A DNA stretch of 64,000 bases, taken from assembly GCF_003668045.3 (NCBI RefSeq), contig NC_048596.1, positions 237,959,832 to 238,023,831 on the forward strand. The letters run 5' to 3'. Position numbers and translations under genes: made by a program. This DNA is from Cricetulus griseus. Lineage: Eukaryota > Chordata > Mammalia > Rodentia > Cricetidae. Below are positions 45,059-56,043 of the stretch, piece after piece (position 1 is the stretch's first letter; every line of letters begins with the position of its first letter). Below the pieces are notes generated by a model. The model was given only the letters and a program-made list of their open reading frames with translations, was not told the DNA's origin and made no database searches.

Positions 45059-46483
45059 GAGATCATAGTACAGGGTGGGTAGAAGGAGACAAAGATAACA
45101 GGAAAATATGGCTGTCAATCCTGTCTCCATCTTCCCTGCATTTCTAGGGGAAAAATCTAAATACATAGCATTCCCCCTTTGCAATTTGAAAAGTGTGTTT
45201 TGGGACTACTGATTCTTAGAAGCCTGCTTCCTGGGGCAGAGCTGCCAGTCTACAGCAGAACTAACATGAGCTTTTCCTCCAGCTTCCATCCATCATTAGA
45301 ACTTGGTGGCAGTTCTAAGAAGTAAAGAAATGACCAAAAGTTGGTAGTAAAAGAAGTCCACTGAAATCTATCAACTGGAACATCTCTTATTTAACCATCC
45401 AAAGAAACCCGATTGCACACTGTAATTTAGATTGTCAGTAAATCCCAGGGGAAACCTTCAGAGGGTGATTTAACCCAGCAGGCTGTTTGCCTTACCCTCC
45501 AAGCCTACAATCCTTGGCAATCTATGGCTAGAAACTTTTACGCATCTGCTTCCCTGGATGGGGCTTGCACAAATATGGGGAGCTCTGTTAGAGATGTGGG
45601 AAGCGCTGTAGGAAACGTGGGCACTACCCTGGCAGACAGCCCTCTGGGAAAGAAATTTCTCAGCCTCCTATGGTAACACATTCTAGAAAATGCATCTCAA
45701 GACTTTCCTGTCAGATAGGATCTCCTTACACTGCCTAGATCTCTGGTATTTGTACTTAAGCCCGTGTCCTCCGGGAGAAGCAGAACAGCTGGCCACCCTT
45801 TTGTGTGTAGTTACCCATCCAGAAAGCAAACACTTGCTGCTGGTATTTCTAATGCATATTAGTATTTCTGGCCCTGTCAGGGTTCTTATTGAAGGATGCT
45901 GTGTCTTCCTATATTCCAAGAGAATGAGGCTGATGAGCTGTTTGCCACATGTGTGTGAAATAGGAAACTTATCATCTTGAGAAATATTTGTATGAGTATT
46001 GTTCACAACCTGGGTATGTATCTGTTGCTGTCTGAACTCTGACGCCTCAGCTTGTAAACTGCCCAGTGCAAATGCCCCCTTCCCTTTCTCTGTCCTGTGC
46101 CACCAATTTCCTCAGACTGCTGAGTTGCAGAAGCTTCTCCCTCCACGGCTTTCTAGGAGCTTTGCAGTCATGCCATATCACATTTCATTGGCATGCCTGT
46201 CTTGAAGTCTTCCTGCCACAGTAGCTTTCAAATCCTTAGGCCACTTGATTTCCAACCTGCTCCAATAAGTCGGCTTTTCTTGCATCACTTTGGCTAGGCA
46301 GTAATTCAGTATTGAACACTCCGTAAGTATCAGTCATAATTTTATCAACAGTCCTACTGTGATCATTTTTTTTCTCTTTTCAAATAGTGGTCCTCACTCT
46401 TGAGTGTGTATTTAGAGTACTCTTTGAAAATAGAGGTGAATAACCATAATCTGTTCTGATGAACCAAAATGGTCATAAAATAT
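45059..46483. other. Unique-looking intergenic DNA, no gene recognised
   Basis: Overlapping sense (96 codons, 45690-45980) and antisense (107 codons, 45683-46006) frames cover the same bases, so neither is persuasive. No splice-framed exon or named repeat recognised. Confidence 0.4.
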
Positions 46484-46496
46484 AACTTCATTTCTT

Positions 46497-46607
46497 CTTT
46501 GTTTTGTTTTGTTTTGTTTGTTGTTGTTGTTGTTGTTTTGGGGAGACAGGGTTTCTCTGTATTGTTTTGGAGGCTGTCCTGGAACTTGTTCTGTAGACCA
46601 GGCTTAG
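46497..46607 (-). mobile_element. 5'-truncated antisense B1 with perfect 13-bp TSD
   Basis: A GTTTT/GTT-rich tail complement is followed by 'gagacagggtttctctgta' and 'ggctgtcctggaactt', ending at 'gaccaggctt': the 3' half of a B1. TSD aacttcatttctt at 46484-46496 and 46608-46620, identical. The perfect TSD argues for a young insertion. Confidence 0.95.
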
Positions 46608-46730
46608 AACTTCATTTCTTAAGAAAATGCTTACAGCTAGATTCTAAATTGACCAATGGTAAAGATCTAAAGTTCTTGCCATCTAGACACAAGTTACATT
46701 CATCTACGAAGAAGTAACCTCAATTAAGAA

Positions 46731-46862
46731 AAGGTCTTTATAAGTTTTGTCTGTAGGCATGTCTGTGGAGCATTTTCTTGATTAATGATTGACCGTAGAA
46801 GGTGCCAGAATACTGAGGGTGGTTCTACCCTGGGTAGGTAGTTAAGGGTTACACAAAGACCA
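46731..46862 (+). mobile_element. hAT-like (RChARR1-like) fragment, sense 5' half
   Basis: 'tgtctgtaggcatgtctgtg', 'gcattttcttgattaatgat', then 'gggtggttctaccctgggta' match the 5' half of the element at 58,556-58,922. It stops abruptly at the next fragment. Confidence 0.6.
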
Positions 46863-47090
46863 AAATAAACTATGGATGAAATGGTTTGTTTTATCTTACA
46901 GCTTGTAGTCCATCATTCAGAGAAAACAGAGCAGGACCTCATGCCAGGAACCTGCAGACAGGAACTGATAATTTATGCAGAGGCCATGGAGGAGTGCTGC
47001 TTTATTGGTTTCTTCCTCATTGAAAGGCTCTATCATGACTATTTGTGCAATATTTTAAATTATAAATATGTGGTTACAGGCCATATGAGG
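46863..47090 (-). mobile_element. hAT-like (RChARR1-like) fragment, antisense 3' half
   Basis: 'ttgttttatcttacagcttg', 'agtccatcattcagagaaa' and 'gccatggaggagtgctgctt' are the reverse complement of the 3' half of the same family. It is joined head-on to the sense fragment on its left. Confidence 0.55.
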
Positions 47091-47410
47091 CTGAGTAATC
47101 AGCTATGATTAACAAGAGACCACAGCCACTGAAGTGAAACCTTTGTTATACTGGAACAATCAGTGGTGGTTGTCTGGGGCATAAAAAACAGCTGTAATCA
47201 ATACGTGATCAGTATCACTGATGCAAAATCTTCCAGGAAGTATTTCCTTATCTTTTGGTGAGATGGGGCAGGGGGCAGTGGTCAGCACACAGAAGCTGTG
47301 GCCCAGTCGGGTAAAGGCTGCATCTCAAGCAGGAAGTCAAATCTAATAAACATGACAATTACATGGTTAGGAGTTATGGAGAGCAGATGAGGCTTGACAC
47401 TGTGAGAGGC
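47091..47410. other. Short unassigned stretch
   Basis: No gene or known repeat recognised. Text leads into the tandem units that follow. Confidence 0.3.
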
Positions 47411-47650
47411 CAGGAAAGGCCATTGGTAAAGGTCAGCTTCTGTTGCGGTGGAAAACCCAGGACTGAAGGAGTAATGGAAAAATGGGGCAGTTTGGCATCA
47501 TGTGGCAGGATTGGAATCTCTAAATAGAGACCAGGTGGCCATTGGTGAAGGTGAAGCCTCAGTAGTAGTAGAGGCCCAGTATGTGAAAAGATCATGGAGA
47601 AAAATCTGAGCCTTCGAACCAAGTGGCAAGACTGGAGTCCCTGAATATTG
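47411..47650 (+). repeat. Two diverged ~120-bp tandem units
   Basis: Units at 47411-47530 and 47531-47650 share the order 'ccagg..(a)ggccattggt(a/g)aaggt', then 'catggaaaaa' or 'catggagaaaaa', then 'aagtggca(a/g)ga(t/c)tgga'. Both are non-coding. Confidence 0.6.
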
Positions 47651-47850
47651 GTGAATGCATATGCTTAGTTATACTAAAACTCCTACCTTTTGAAGCACAG
47701 AAGATCCTGAGTGTCCCAGACATTGCACACTTAGTTTTCAATGCTGCTGTATTTTGGTTTTGCTATATTTTCTTAGCAACTGGTCTTTCTTTTATTTTTG
47801 GTTGTGAGCCTAGCTTTAATGGCAGAGCCATCTCTCCAGTCTACCAACTT
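47651..47850. other. Short stretch with a SINE-head scrap
   Basis: 'gagccatctctccag' at about 47,824 is the complement of a B2/B3 SINE head. The rest is unassigned. The L1 tail begins next to it. Confidence 0.4.
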
Positions 47851-50800
47851 GTCTTTTCTTTTTATTAGAAATAAGCTTATTTTACATGTCAATTCCAGTT
47901 CTCTCTCCCTCCTCTTCTCCCCTGCCTCCTCCCATCCCAAACCCTTTCTGCTGCACAGGGAGGGTAAGGCCTTCCATGGGGGATCTTCAAAGTCTGTCAT
48001 ATCACTTGGAGCAGGGCCTAGGCCTGCCCCTGTGTGTCTAGGCTGAGAGAGTATCCCTCCATGTGGAGAGGGCTCCCAAAGTCCATTCGTATACCAGGGA
48101 TAAATACTGATCCACTGCCAGAGGCCCAATAGATTGCCCAGAACTCCAAACTAACATGCTCACTCAAGGGGTCTGGAACAGTACTATGCTGGTTTCCCAG
48201 CTATCAGTGTGGGGTCCATGAGCTCCCGCTTGTTCAGGTCAGCTGTCTCTGTGGGCTTCCAATTAGCTCAGGAGATCTTGTGCCTTTCCCTTTCTCCAGA
48301 GGACCATGCATGTCTCTCTTAGGGTTTGCCTTGTTTCTTAGCTTCTCTGGCAGTGTGAATTGTAGACTGGTAATCCTTTGCTCTATATCTAAAAATCCAT
48401 ATATGAGTGAGTACATACCATTTTTGTCATTTTGTGACTGGGATACCTCACTTAGGATGGTTTCTTCTAGTTCCATCCATTTGGCTGTGAATTTCAAGAT
48501 TCCATTTTTCTCCCCACTGAGTAGTACTCCATTGTGTAAATGTACCACATTTTCTCCATCCATTCTTCACTTTAGGGTCATCTAGGTTGCTTACAGGTTC
48601 TGGCTATTATGAATAATGCTGTTATGAACATGGTTGAACATATATCCTTGTTGTATGAATGGACATTTTTGAGTATATGCCTAAGCGTGGTATTGCTGGA
48701 TCTTGAGGTATATTGATTCCCATTTTCCTGAGGATCTGCCATTATTGATTTCCAAAGTGGCTGTACCAGTTGGCAATCCCACCAGCAATGAAGGAACGTT
48801 CCCCTTTCTCCACATCCTCTCCAGCATAAACTGTCATTGGTGTTTTTGATTTTAGACATTCTGACAAGTGTAAGATGGTATCTCAGAGTTGTTTTGATTT
48901 GAATTTCCCTGATGGCTAAGGATGTTGAGCATTTTCTTAAGTGTCTTTCAGCCATTTTGTATTCCTCTATTGAGAATTCTCTATGTAGATCTGTACTCGA
49001 CTTTTTAATTGGATTAGTTGGCGTTTTGGTAACTAGCTTCCTGAGTTCTTTGTGTATTTTGGAAATTAGCCCTCTAGCAGACATAGAGTTGGTGAATATC
49101 TTTTCCCATTATGTGGGCTACTGTTTTGTCTTGTTGAATGTGTCCTTTACTTTACAGAAGCTTCTTAGTTTCAGGAGGTCTCATTTATTAATTGTTGAGC
49201 TCAGTGTCTGTGCTATTGGTGTTATGTTCAGGAAGTGGTCTCCTGTACCACCTAGATACCTCCCACTTTGTCTTCTAAGAGGTTCAGTGTGGTTGGATTT
49301 ATGTTGAGATCTTTGATCCATTTGGACTTAAGTTTTGTGCACGGTGGTATATATGGATCAATCTGCAGTCTTCTACATGTCAGCATCCAGTTATGCCAGC
49401 ACTGTTTGTTGAAGATGCTTTCTTTTTTCCATTATATTATTTTGGCTTCTTTGTCAAAATCAGGTGTTCATAGGTTTGTGGATTAATATCAGGGTTTTCT
49501 ATTCGATTCCATTGGTCTACCTATCTATTTTTATGCCAATACCAAGCTGTTTTCAGAACTATGGATCTATAATAGAGCTTGAAGTCAGGGATGGTGATGC
49601 CTCCAGAAGTTCCTTTATTGTATAGGGTTGTTTTAGCTATCCTGTGTTCTTTGTTTTTCTGTATAAAGTTGAGTATTATTCTTTCAATGCCTGTGAAGAA
49701 TTGTACCAGTATTTTGATGGGGGTTGTATTGAATCTGCAGATTGTTTTTGGTAAGATTGCCATTTTTACTATGTTGATCCTACCTATTCAATAGCATGGG
49801 AGATCTTTCCATTTTCCGGTATCTTCTTTAATTTCTTTCTTTAAAGACTCAAAATTCTTATTGTACAAGTCTTTCCCTTTTTGATTAGTATTAACCCAAG
49901 ATATTTTATTTTGCTTGTGGCTATTGTAAAGGGTGATGTTTCTCTGATTTATCAACCCATTTATTGTCTATATAAAGTAGGGCTATTGATCTTTTTTAGT
50001 TAATCTTGTATCCTGCCTCTTTGCTAGAGGTGTTTATCAGCTGTAGGAGTTCCAAGGTATAGTTTTTTGGGTCATTAATGTTAAATATCAAATCATCTGC
50101 AATTAGGGCAAGTTTGACTTCTTCCTTTCCAATGTGTATCCCCTTGATATCCTTTTGTTGTCTTATTGCTCTAGCTAGAACTTCAAGTACAATATTGAAG
50201 AGGTATGGAGAGAGTGGACAGCCTTGTCTTGTTCCATTTTTAGAGGAATCATGTTGAATTTCTCTCCATTTGGTTTGATGTTGGCTGTTGGTTTGCAGTA
50301 TACTGCTTTGTTATGTTAGGGTATGTTCCTGTTATCCCTGATCTACCCAGGTCTTTATCATGAAGGGGTGTTGGATTTTGTCAAAGGTTTCTTTCAGCAT
50401 CTAGTGAGATTATGGTGTGGTTTTTCTTTTTCATTTTGTTTATATGGTGGATTACATTGATAGATTTTCATATGTTGATCTATCCCTGCTTCCCTGGATT
50501 GAAGCCTACTTGATAATGGTGGATGATTTGGCAATGAACTTTTTCCTTCTATTGTGTGGAACACTTTGAGGAGTATTGGTATTAGCTCTTCTTTGAATTT
50601 CTGGTAGAATTCTGCACTGAAACCATCTGGCTTGGAGACTTTTGATGACTGCTTCTATTTCATTATGGTTATAGGTCTGTTTTAATTGCTTATATGTTCT
50701 TGATTTAATTTTGTTAAGTGATATATATATACAGAAAATTGTCCATTTCCTTTAAATTTTCCAATTTTGTTGGAGTATAGGTTTTCATAGTATAACCTGA

Positions 50801-53440
50801 TGATTCTCTGGATTGCCTCAATGTCCGTTTTTATGTCCCCCTTTTCATTTCTGATTTTGTTAATTTGCATTTTCTTTCTCTGCCTTTTGGTTAGTTTGGA
50901 TAAAGATTTCTCTATCTTGTTTATTTTCTCAAAGAATCAACTATTCATTACATTGATCTTTGTGCTGTTTTCTTTGTTTCTACTTTATTGATTTCTTCCC
51001 TTAATTTGATTATTTCTTGGTGTCTACTCCTCCTGGGTGAGTTTGCTTCGTTTTGCTTTAGAACTTTCAGTTGTGCTGTTAATTCTTCATGTGGGCACTT
51101 AGTGCAATGAACTTACCTCTTAGTACTGCTTTCAAATTCTCCAATAAATTTGGGTATGTTGTGTCTTTATTCTCATTGAATTCTAGGAAGTCTTTAATTT
51201 CTTTCTTTATACTTCCTTGACCCAAGAATGGTGCAATTTCACATTGTTCACTTTCCATGAGTTTGTAGGGTTTCTGCAATTTGTGTTGTAGTTGAATTCT
51301 AACTTTAAGGCATAGTGGTTTGATAAGATATAGGGGTTATTCCAATTTCTTTGTATCTGTTGAGGTTTGCTATGTTGCCGAGTATGTGGTCAATTTTAGA
51401 GAAGGTTCCATGTGGCTCTGAGAAGAAGGTATATTCTTTTGTGTTTGGATGGAATGTTCTATAGATGTCTGTTAAACTGAATTGGGTCTCAACTTCTGTT
51501 AGTTCCTTAGTTTCTTTGTTAAGTTTCTGTCTGGTGGTCTTTTCTAGTGGTGAGAGTGGGGTGTTGAATTCTTCCACTATAAGCATGTGAGGTTTTATTG
51601 TGATTTGAGATTTAGTAATGTTTCTTTTAGAAATTGGGTGTCTTTTTTATTTCAAGCTTAGATGTTCAGAATAGAGATTTCATCCTGATGAATTTTTCCT
51701 GTGATGAATACAAAATGACCTTCATCTCTTTTGATTGATTTTAGTGTGAAATCCAATTTGTTAGATATTACAAGAGCTACACCAGCTTGTTTCTTGGGTC
51801 CATTTGATTGGAAAATCTTAACCCAACCCTTTACTTTGAGTTAATGTCTGTCTTTGAAGTTGAGGTGTGTTTCTTGAATGCACAGAAGGAGGGATTCTGT
51901 CTTTGTGTCTATTCTGCTAGCTTGTGTCTTTTTATAGGTGAGTTAAGAACATTGATATTGAAGGAAATTAAGGACTATTGAGTGTCAAATCTTGTTTCTT
52001 TTGGATTTGGTGATGGTGGTGTTATTGTGTGTGCATTTATCCTGTTTTTTCTTTTGGCTTTTGGTGAAGAGGGATTATCTATTGCTTATGTTTTTGTGAG
52101 TGTAGTTAACTTCGTTGGCTTGAAGTTTTCCTTCCAGTACTTTCTGTAAGACTGTATTAGTGGATATGTATTGTTTAAATCTGGTTTTGTCATGGTATAT
52201 CTTGTTTTCTCAATTTATAGTGATTGAAAGCTTTTCTGAGTATAGTAGTCTGGACTGTCATCCTTGGTCTCTTAGTGTTTGTAGAATATCTATCCAGGAC
52301 CTTCTGGCTTTCAGAGTTTCCATGGAGAAGTCAGGTGTATTTCTGATAGGTTTGCCTTTATATGTTACTTGCCTTTTTCCTTTGCTGCTCTCAATATTCT
52401 TCCTTTATTCTGTATGTTTGGTTTTTTGATTATTATGTGAAGAGGGGACATTTTGTGGTCCACTCTGTTTGGTGTTCTGTAGGTTTCTTGTACTTTCATT
52501 GGCATGTCTTTCTTTAGGTTGGAAAGTTTTCTTCTATGATTTTGTTGAATATGTTTTTTGCACCTTTGAATTGGATTTCTTCACCTTCTTCTATACCTAT
52601 TATTCTCAGGTTTGGTCTTTTCACAGTGTCCCATATTTCCAGCATATTCTGTGTTAGGAATTTGCAAGACTTAAGATTTTCATTGTTGGATTAATCTATT
52701 TCTCCTAGTATATCTTCAACACCTGAGAATCTTTCTTCCATCTCTTGTATTCTGTTGGTTATGCTTGCATCTGTAGTTCCTGATCGTTTACCCAGCTTTT
52801 CTAGTCCTAGCATTCCCTCAGTTTGTGTTTCCTTTATTGTCTCTAGTTCAGTTTTCATTTCTTGTACTGTTGGAATTGTTTCCTTCATCTGTTTGATTGT
52901 TTTTTTTTCTTGGCTTTCCTTGCTTTCTTTAAGAGATTATTTATTTCTTGAATTTTTGTTTGTTTTTTCTTCCATTCTTTAAGGGATTTTCTCATATCCT
53001 CTTTGAGGTCCTCTATCATTTTCATGAAGTTGTTTCTAAGGTCATTCTCTTCTGCTTCATCTTTGTTGAGATGTTCAGGTCTTGCTAGCATAGAATCCAT
53101 AGACTCTAGTGCTGTCATATTGTTTTTTCTATTGTTGAATGTGTTTTTATTTTGTTGTCTTCCCATCCCTTCTTCTAGTGGATGCAGGTGGGGTCTCTTC
53201 CTCTCCTGTTGAATACAAGTCCAAGGTTCTCTTCTGATGGGTGCAAACTGCCCCAATACTCCAAAGGGTCTCACGATGGGTACAGACATGTCTGAGACAT
53301 TCCCTCTCCCATATCCAAAAGTCTTCCTCTTTCTCCTGAGGTCCCCAGTGGTGTGTGAATAGAACAGGCAGATGCTGCAAGCATTCCATTTGTCCAAGCT
53401 CTGCTTGGGCTTCCAGTGCCTCAGCCACTCACAGCCTGGC
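47851..53440 (-). mobile_element. Long antisense L1 (5' UTR, ORF1, ORF2, 3' UTR)
   Basis: The longest L1 here. On the minus strand: 5' UTR to ORF1 ATG at 53,166 (MGRQQNKNTFNN), coiled coil (about 52,900-52,690), then the RRM and C-terminal regions. ORF2 endonuclease is near 52,000-51,305, where the GDFN-type motif reads EEFNTPLSP, losing a catalytic residue. RT follows, with the box reading IADDL near 50,090, then the C-terminal cysteine motif (CWRGCGERGTFLHCWWDC, about 48,800) and the 3' UTR to 47,851. Stops and frameshifts are numerous. The tail is short and the TSD could not be fixed. Confidence 0.9.
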
Positions 53441-55659
53441 ACTTCTTATATAATAGTAAATCTATCACTTTTTATATAATATTAAAGGTACTAACCAAGA
53501 ATATGAAGAATAGTCAACTAGTTAGAGATGCATTCTCTCTCATATTCCTAATGATTCAAAAGAAATTCTGATTTCATTTACTTTTATTCCAACAGATAGT
53601 TTAAATCAAATTTAATTTTTTTTCAAAACGTCATCCTACTACAACATGGTTAGGTTCTGTCTGTTGAACATCTAAGAGTTTGGGTGAACTGCATTACTGA
53701 GTGATAGTCACTGACAATCAGATCTACTAGGTTCCTCAGTTTCTGATGTTATTCTGTGTCTTCCTTTGCTCTTCTCATACTTTACCCTCCATCAAGCTCC
53801 AAGTACTGATACTTCTGTTCAATTAATAATCATCAAAGAGGCATCACTTTCTCCATTGCTGTCTGTCACATTAGCCACCAAAACCACTGACACTAAAACC
53901 TCAGCAAAGTCAACACATTGGCAACCTGTATGGCATTTATTGTATGGCACATGGGGAGAGAAATCCCCCTCTGTATTTATCCAAAAGAGGTGGACTCCAA
54001 GAATACTGTGGGTTATGTTTGTTCTTTTCAAGAAAATTTAGTTAGATGAGCAAGAATAATTTGTTCGATGATTTTTTTATGAGAGTGAGGGAGTAAATTT
54101 GATGGAGCTGAAATTGTAAAACAATTCAAATAACTGAGGCAAAGCTGTACTTAGAAATGAATTTTCTCATGGATCAGGCCATTTTTGTGATCCTATCTTC
54201 CTTCATAATGAGTCATCCAAAGATGTTGCCCAGATCCTATGACAGTGGATTTCCAGACACTCCTGCTACCTAAACATACCCAAGGCTCATTCCCAATGAG
54301 ACTTGAACATCAAAGGAAGAAAAGATAGTGTCAGTAGTATCATGCAGGTCATGATGGATATCTACACAATCATTGACCTCAATTTATGCCAGGAAGTGGA
54401 AAAGCACTTCTTATAAAATGTTAAACAATAAATATTTGGACTTTGCAGGCTATACTATTCTGATTCAAAATTACTAAACTCTGCTATTGTTGCCCCCAAA
54501 TAACCCATAAACAATATGTAAATAGGTGGACATGTGTTCCAGTAAGACCTTATTCTTAAAAACAGGCAAGGTTTCATTTGCAGGCTGCATTGTACCAACC
54601 TCTATTCCACATGATATAAATATTTTGAGTGTTCCTTAAAGTGTAAATGAAATACTTACAATTCATTTTGCTGAAGCACATACTAAAAACAACACATTTG
54701 CTTGGGATTTTGTTGCTGTTGTTTTGGGTCTTCCTTTCAGATGTCAATGATTTATATTTAGGAGCTGCTGAAACATGCCTTTCTGGTCTCACATAGCAGT
54801 GAGCTTGCAAGCTTTGATATGAAGAGTCTGGGTAATGTTTATTTAACAAAGTCATTTTGCCAAAGCTAAGTAGGTGTTTCTCAACCTCCTTTCTAAGAGC
54901 CAAAATTAAACACAGGAAAAGACAGTGAAGATGCTGTTTTTTTTTCAGTGCTCCTCTAATGCCAACAATTCCTTCAGCCCAAACATTCCTGAGTATAGAT
55001 TTAGACCAAGAATATTTCATCTCTTCTTTCAGTATCTAGCCAAGACGTCCCTATAAAATGTTCTTTGTGTATAGCCTTATGCCCTCCTTCTCTTTTCCAG
55101 TCCTAGCTCTAGTCTTTGGTAATTATCTAAAAATTCTGTTCATATGCATAATTATCTTACCTTAATTAAATAAAAAATTATAAAGAAATTAATATATGCA
55201 CTCTGTCATGTCAGAGGATCACAAGATGGAGACATAGTTCATCTTCCCTACTAGTATGCAATATAGCATGGGATATACACTATGAGTCTGACATTCCTTA
55301 AATTTTGCCTGAGTTTTCTCACTTGGGCACAATTCACTCCAAAGGTACTGAACTGGAACAATAAATTTCATTTGCAAGATTCTGTTTACTTTTCTCTTAC
55401 ATGGCAAAAGCATGGGCTTGTATGTAAACATATCTCACTGGCTGTCCTGTCAGTGAAATCACAGGGAGATTTAAAGTGAAATTTTTCATTAAAAGATCTT
55501 TCCTGTGTTACTGATAGATAGTTCATAAATGGAAATACAACTTTATCTATAAACTTTTATATATCATGCATAAATATAAAATTTTATTTATGTAGAGATA
55601 TGTAAACCCATATGTTTATATTGTCAGTCTCCTAAATTAATCATGATAAATATATTAGT
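53441..55659. other. Unique-looking intergenic DNA, no gene recognised
   Basis: The longest frame is antisense, 148 codons (54574-55020). It has no recognisable domain, is low in informative motifs and lacks neighbours suggesting a gene, so I treat it as chance. AT-rich overall. Confidence 0.4.
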
Positions 55660-56043
55660 TGTGGTGGTTTAAATGAGAGTGACACTTACAGGCTCATACA
55701 TTTGAATATTTGGTCCCCAGTTGGTGGAACTTTTTGGGAAACATTAGGAGGTGTGGCCTTGCTGGAGAAGCTGTGTTGCTGGGGCCAAGCTTTTAGGTTT
55801 CAAAAGACTTACACCATACCCAGTGTCTCTCTTTCTTTCTCTCTGACTTATGATTGTCTCAAGATGTGGCTTTTCAGCTACTGCTCCACTGCTTCATGCC
55901 TGCCTGCCTGCTGCTATGCCCCACATGCCCTTGAAGGCTGTGGAATCTAACCCTCTAAAACCGTACCCACAAAATTACATGCTTTCTTATAAGTTGCATT
56001 GGTCAAGGTGTTTTATCACAGCAAAAGAAATGTAACTAAGACA
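55660..56043 (+). mobile_element. Rodent hAT-like element (URR1-like)
   Basis: 'gtggtggtttaaatgagagt', 'tttggtccccagttggtgga', 'aggaggtgtggccttgctgg', 'cagctactgctccac', ending 'gaaatgtaactaagaca'. The best preserved of the three copies in the window. No TSD resolved. Confidence 0.7.

Noticed and set aside
48578..49084. 168-codon antisense frame with a cysteine cluster as a zinc-finger protein
   Set aside because: It is the C-terminal region of L1 ORF2, matched by sibling copies in the window, and it ends in frame with L1 decay.
54574..55020. 148-codon antisense open frame as a possible gene
   Set aside because: The longest non-L1 frame other than the L1 ORF2 pieces, but the translation matches no family I know, shows no signal or domain pattern and sits in unique AT-rich DNA.
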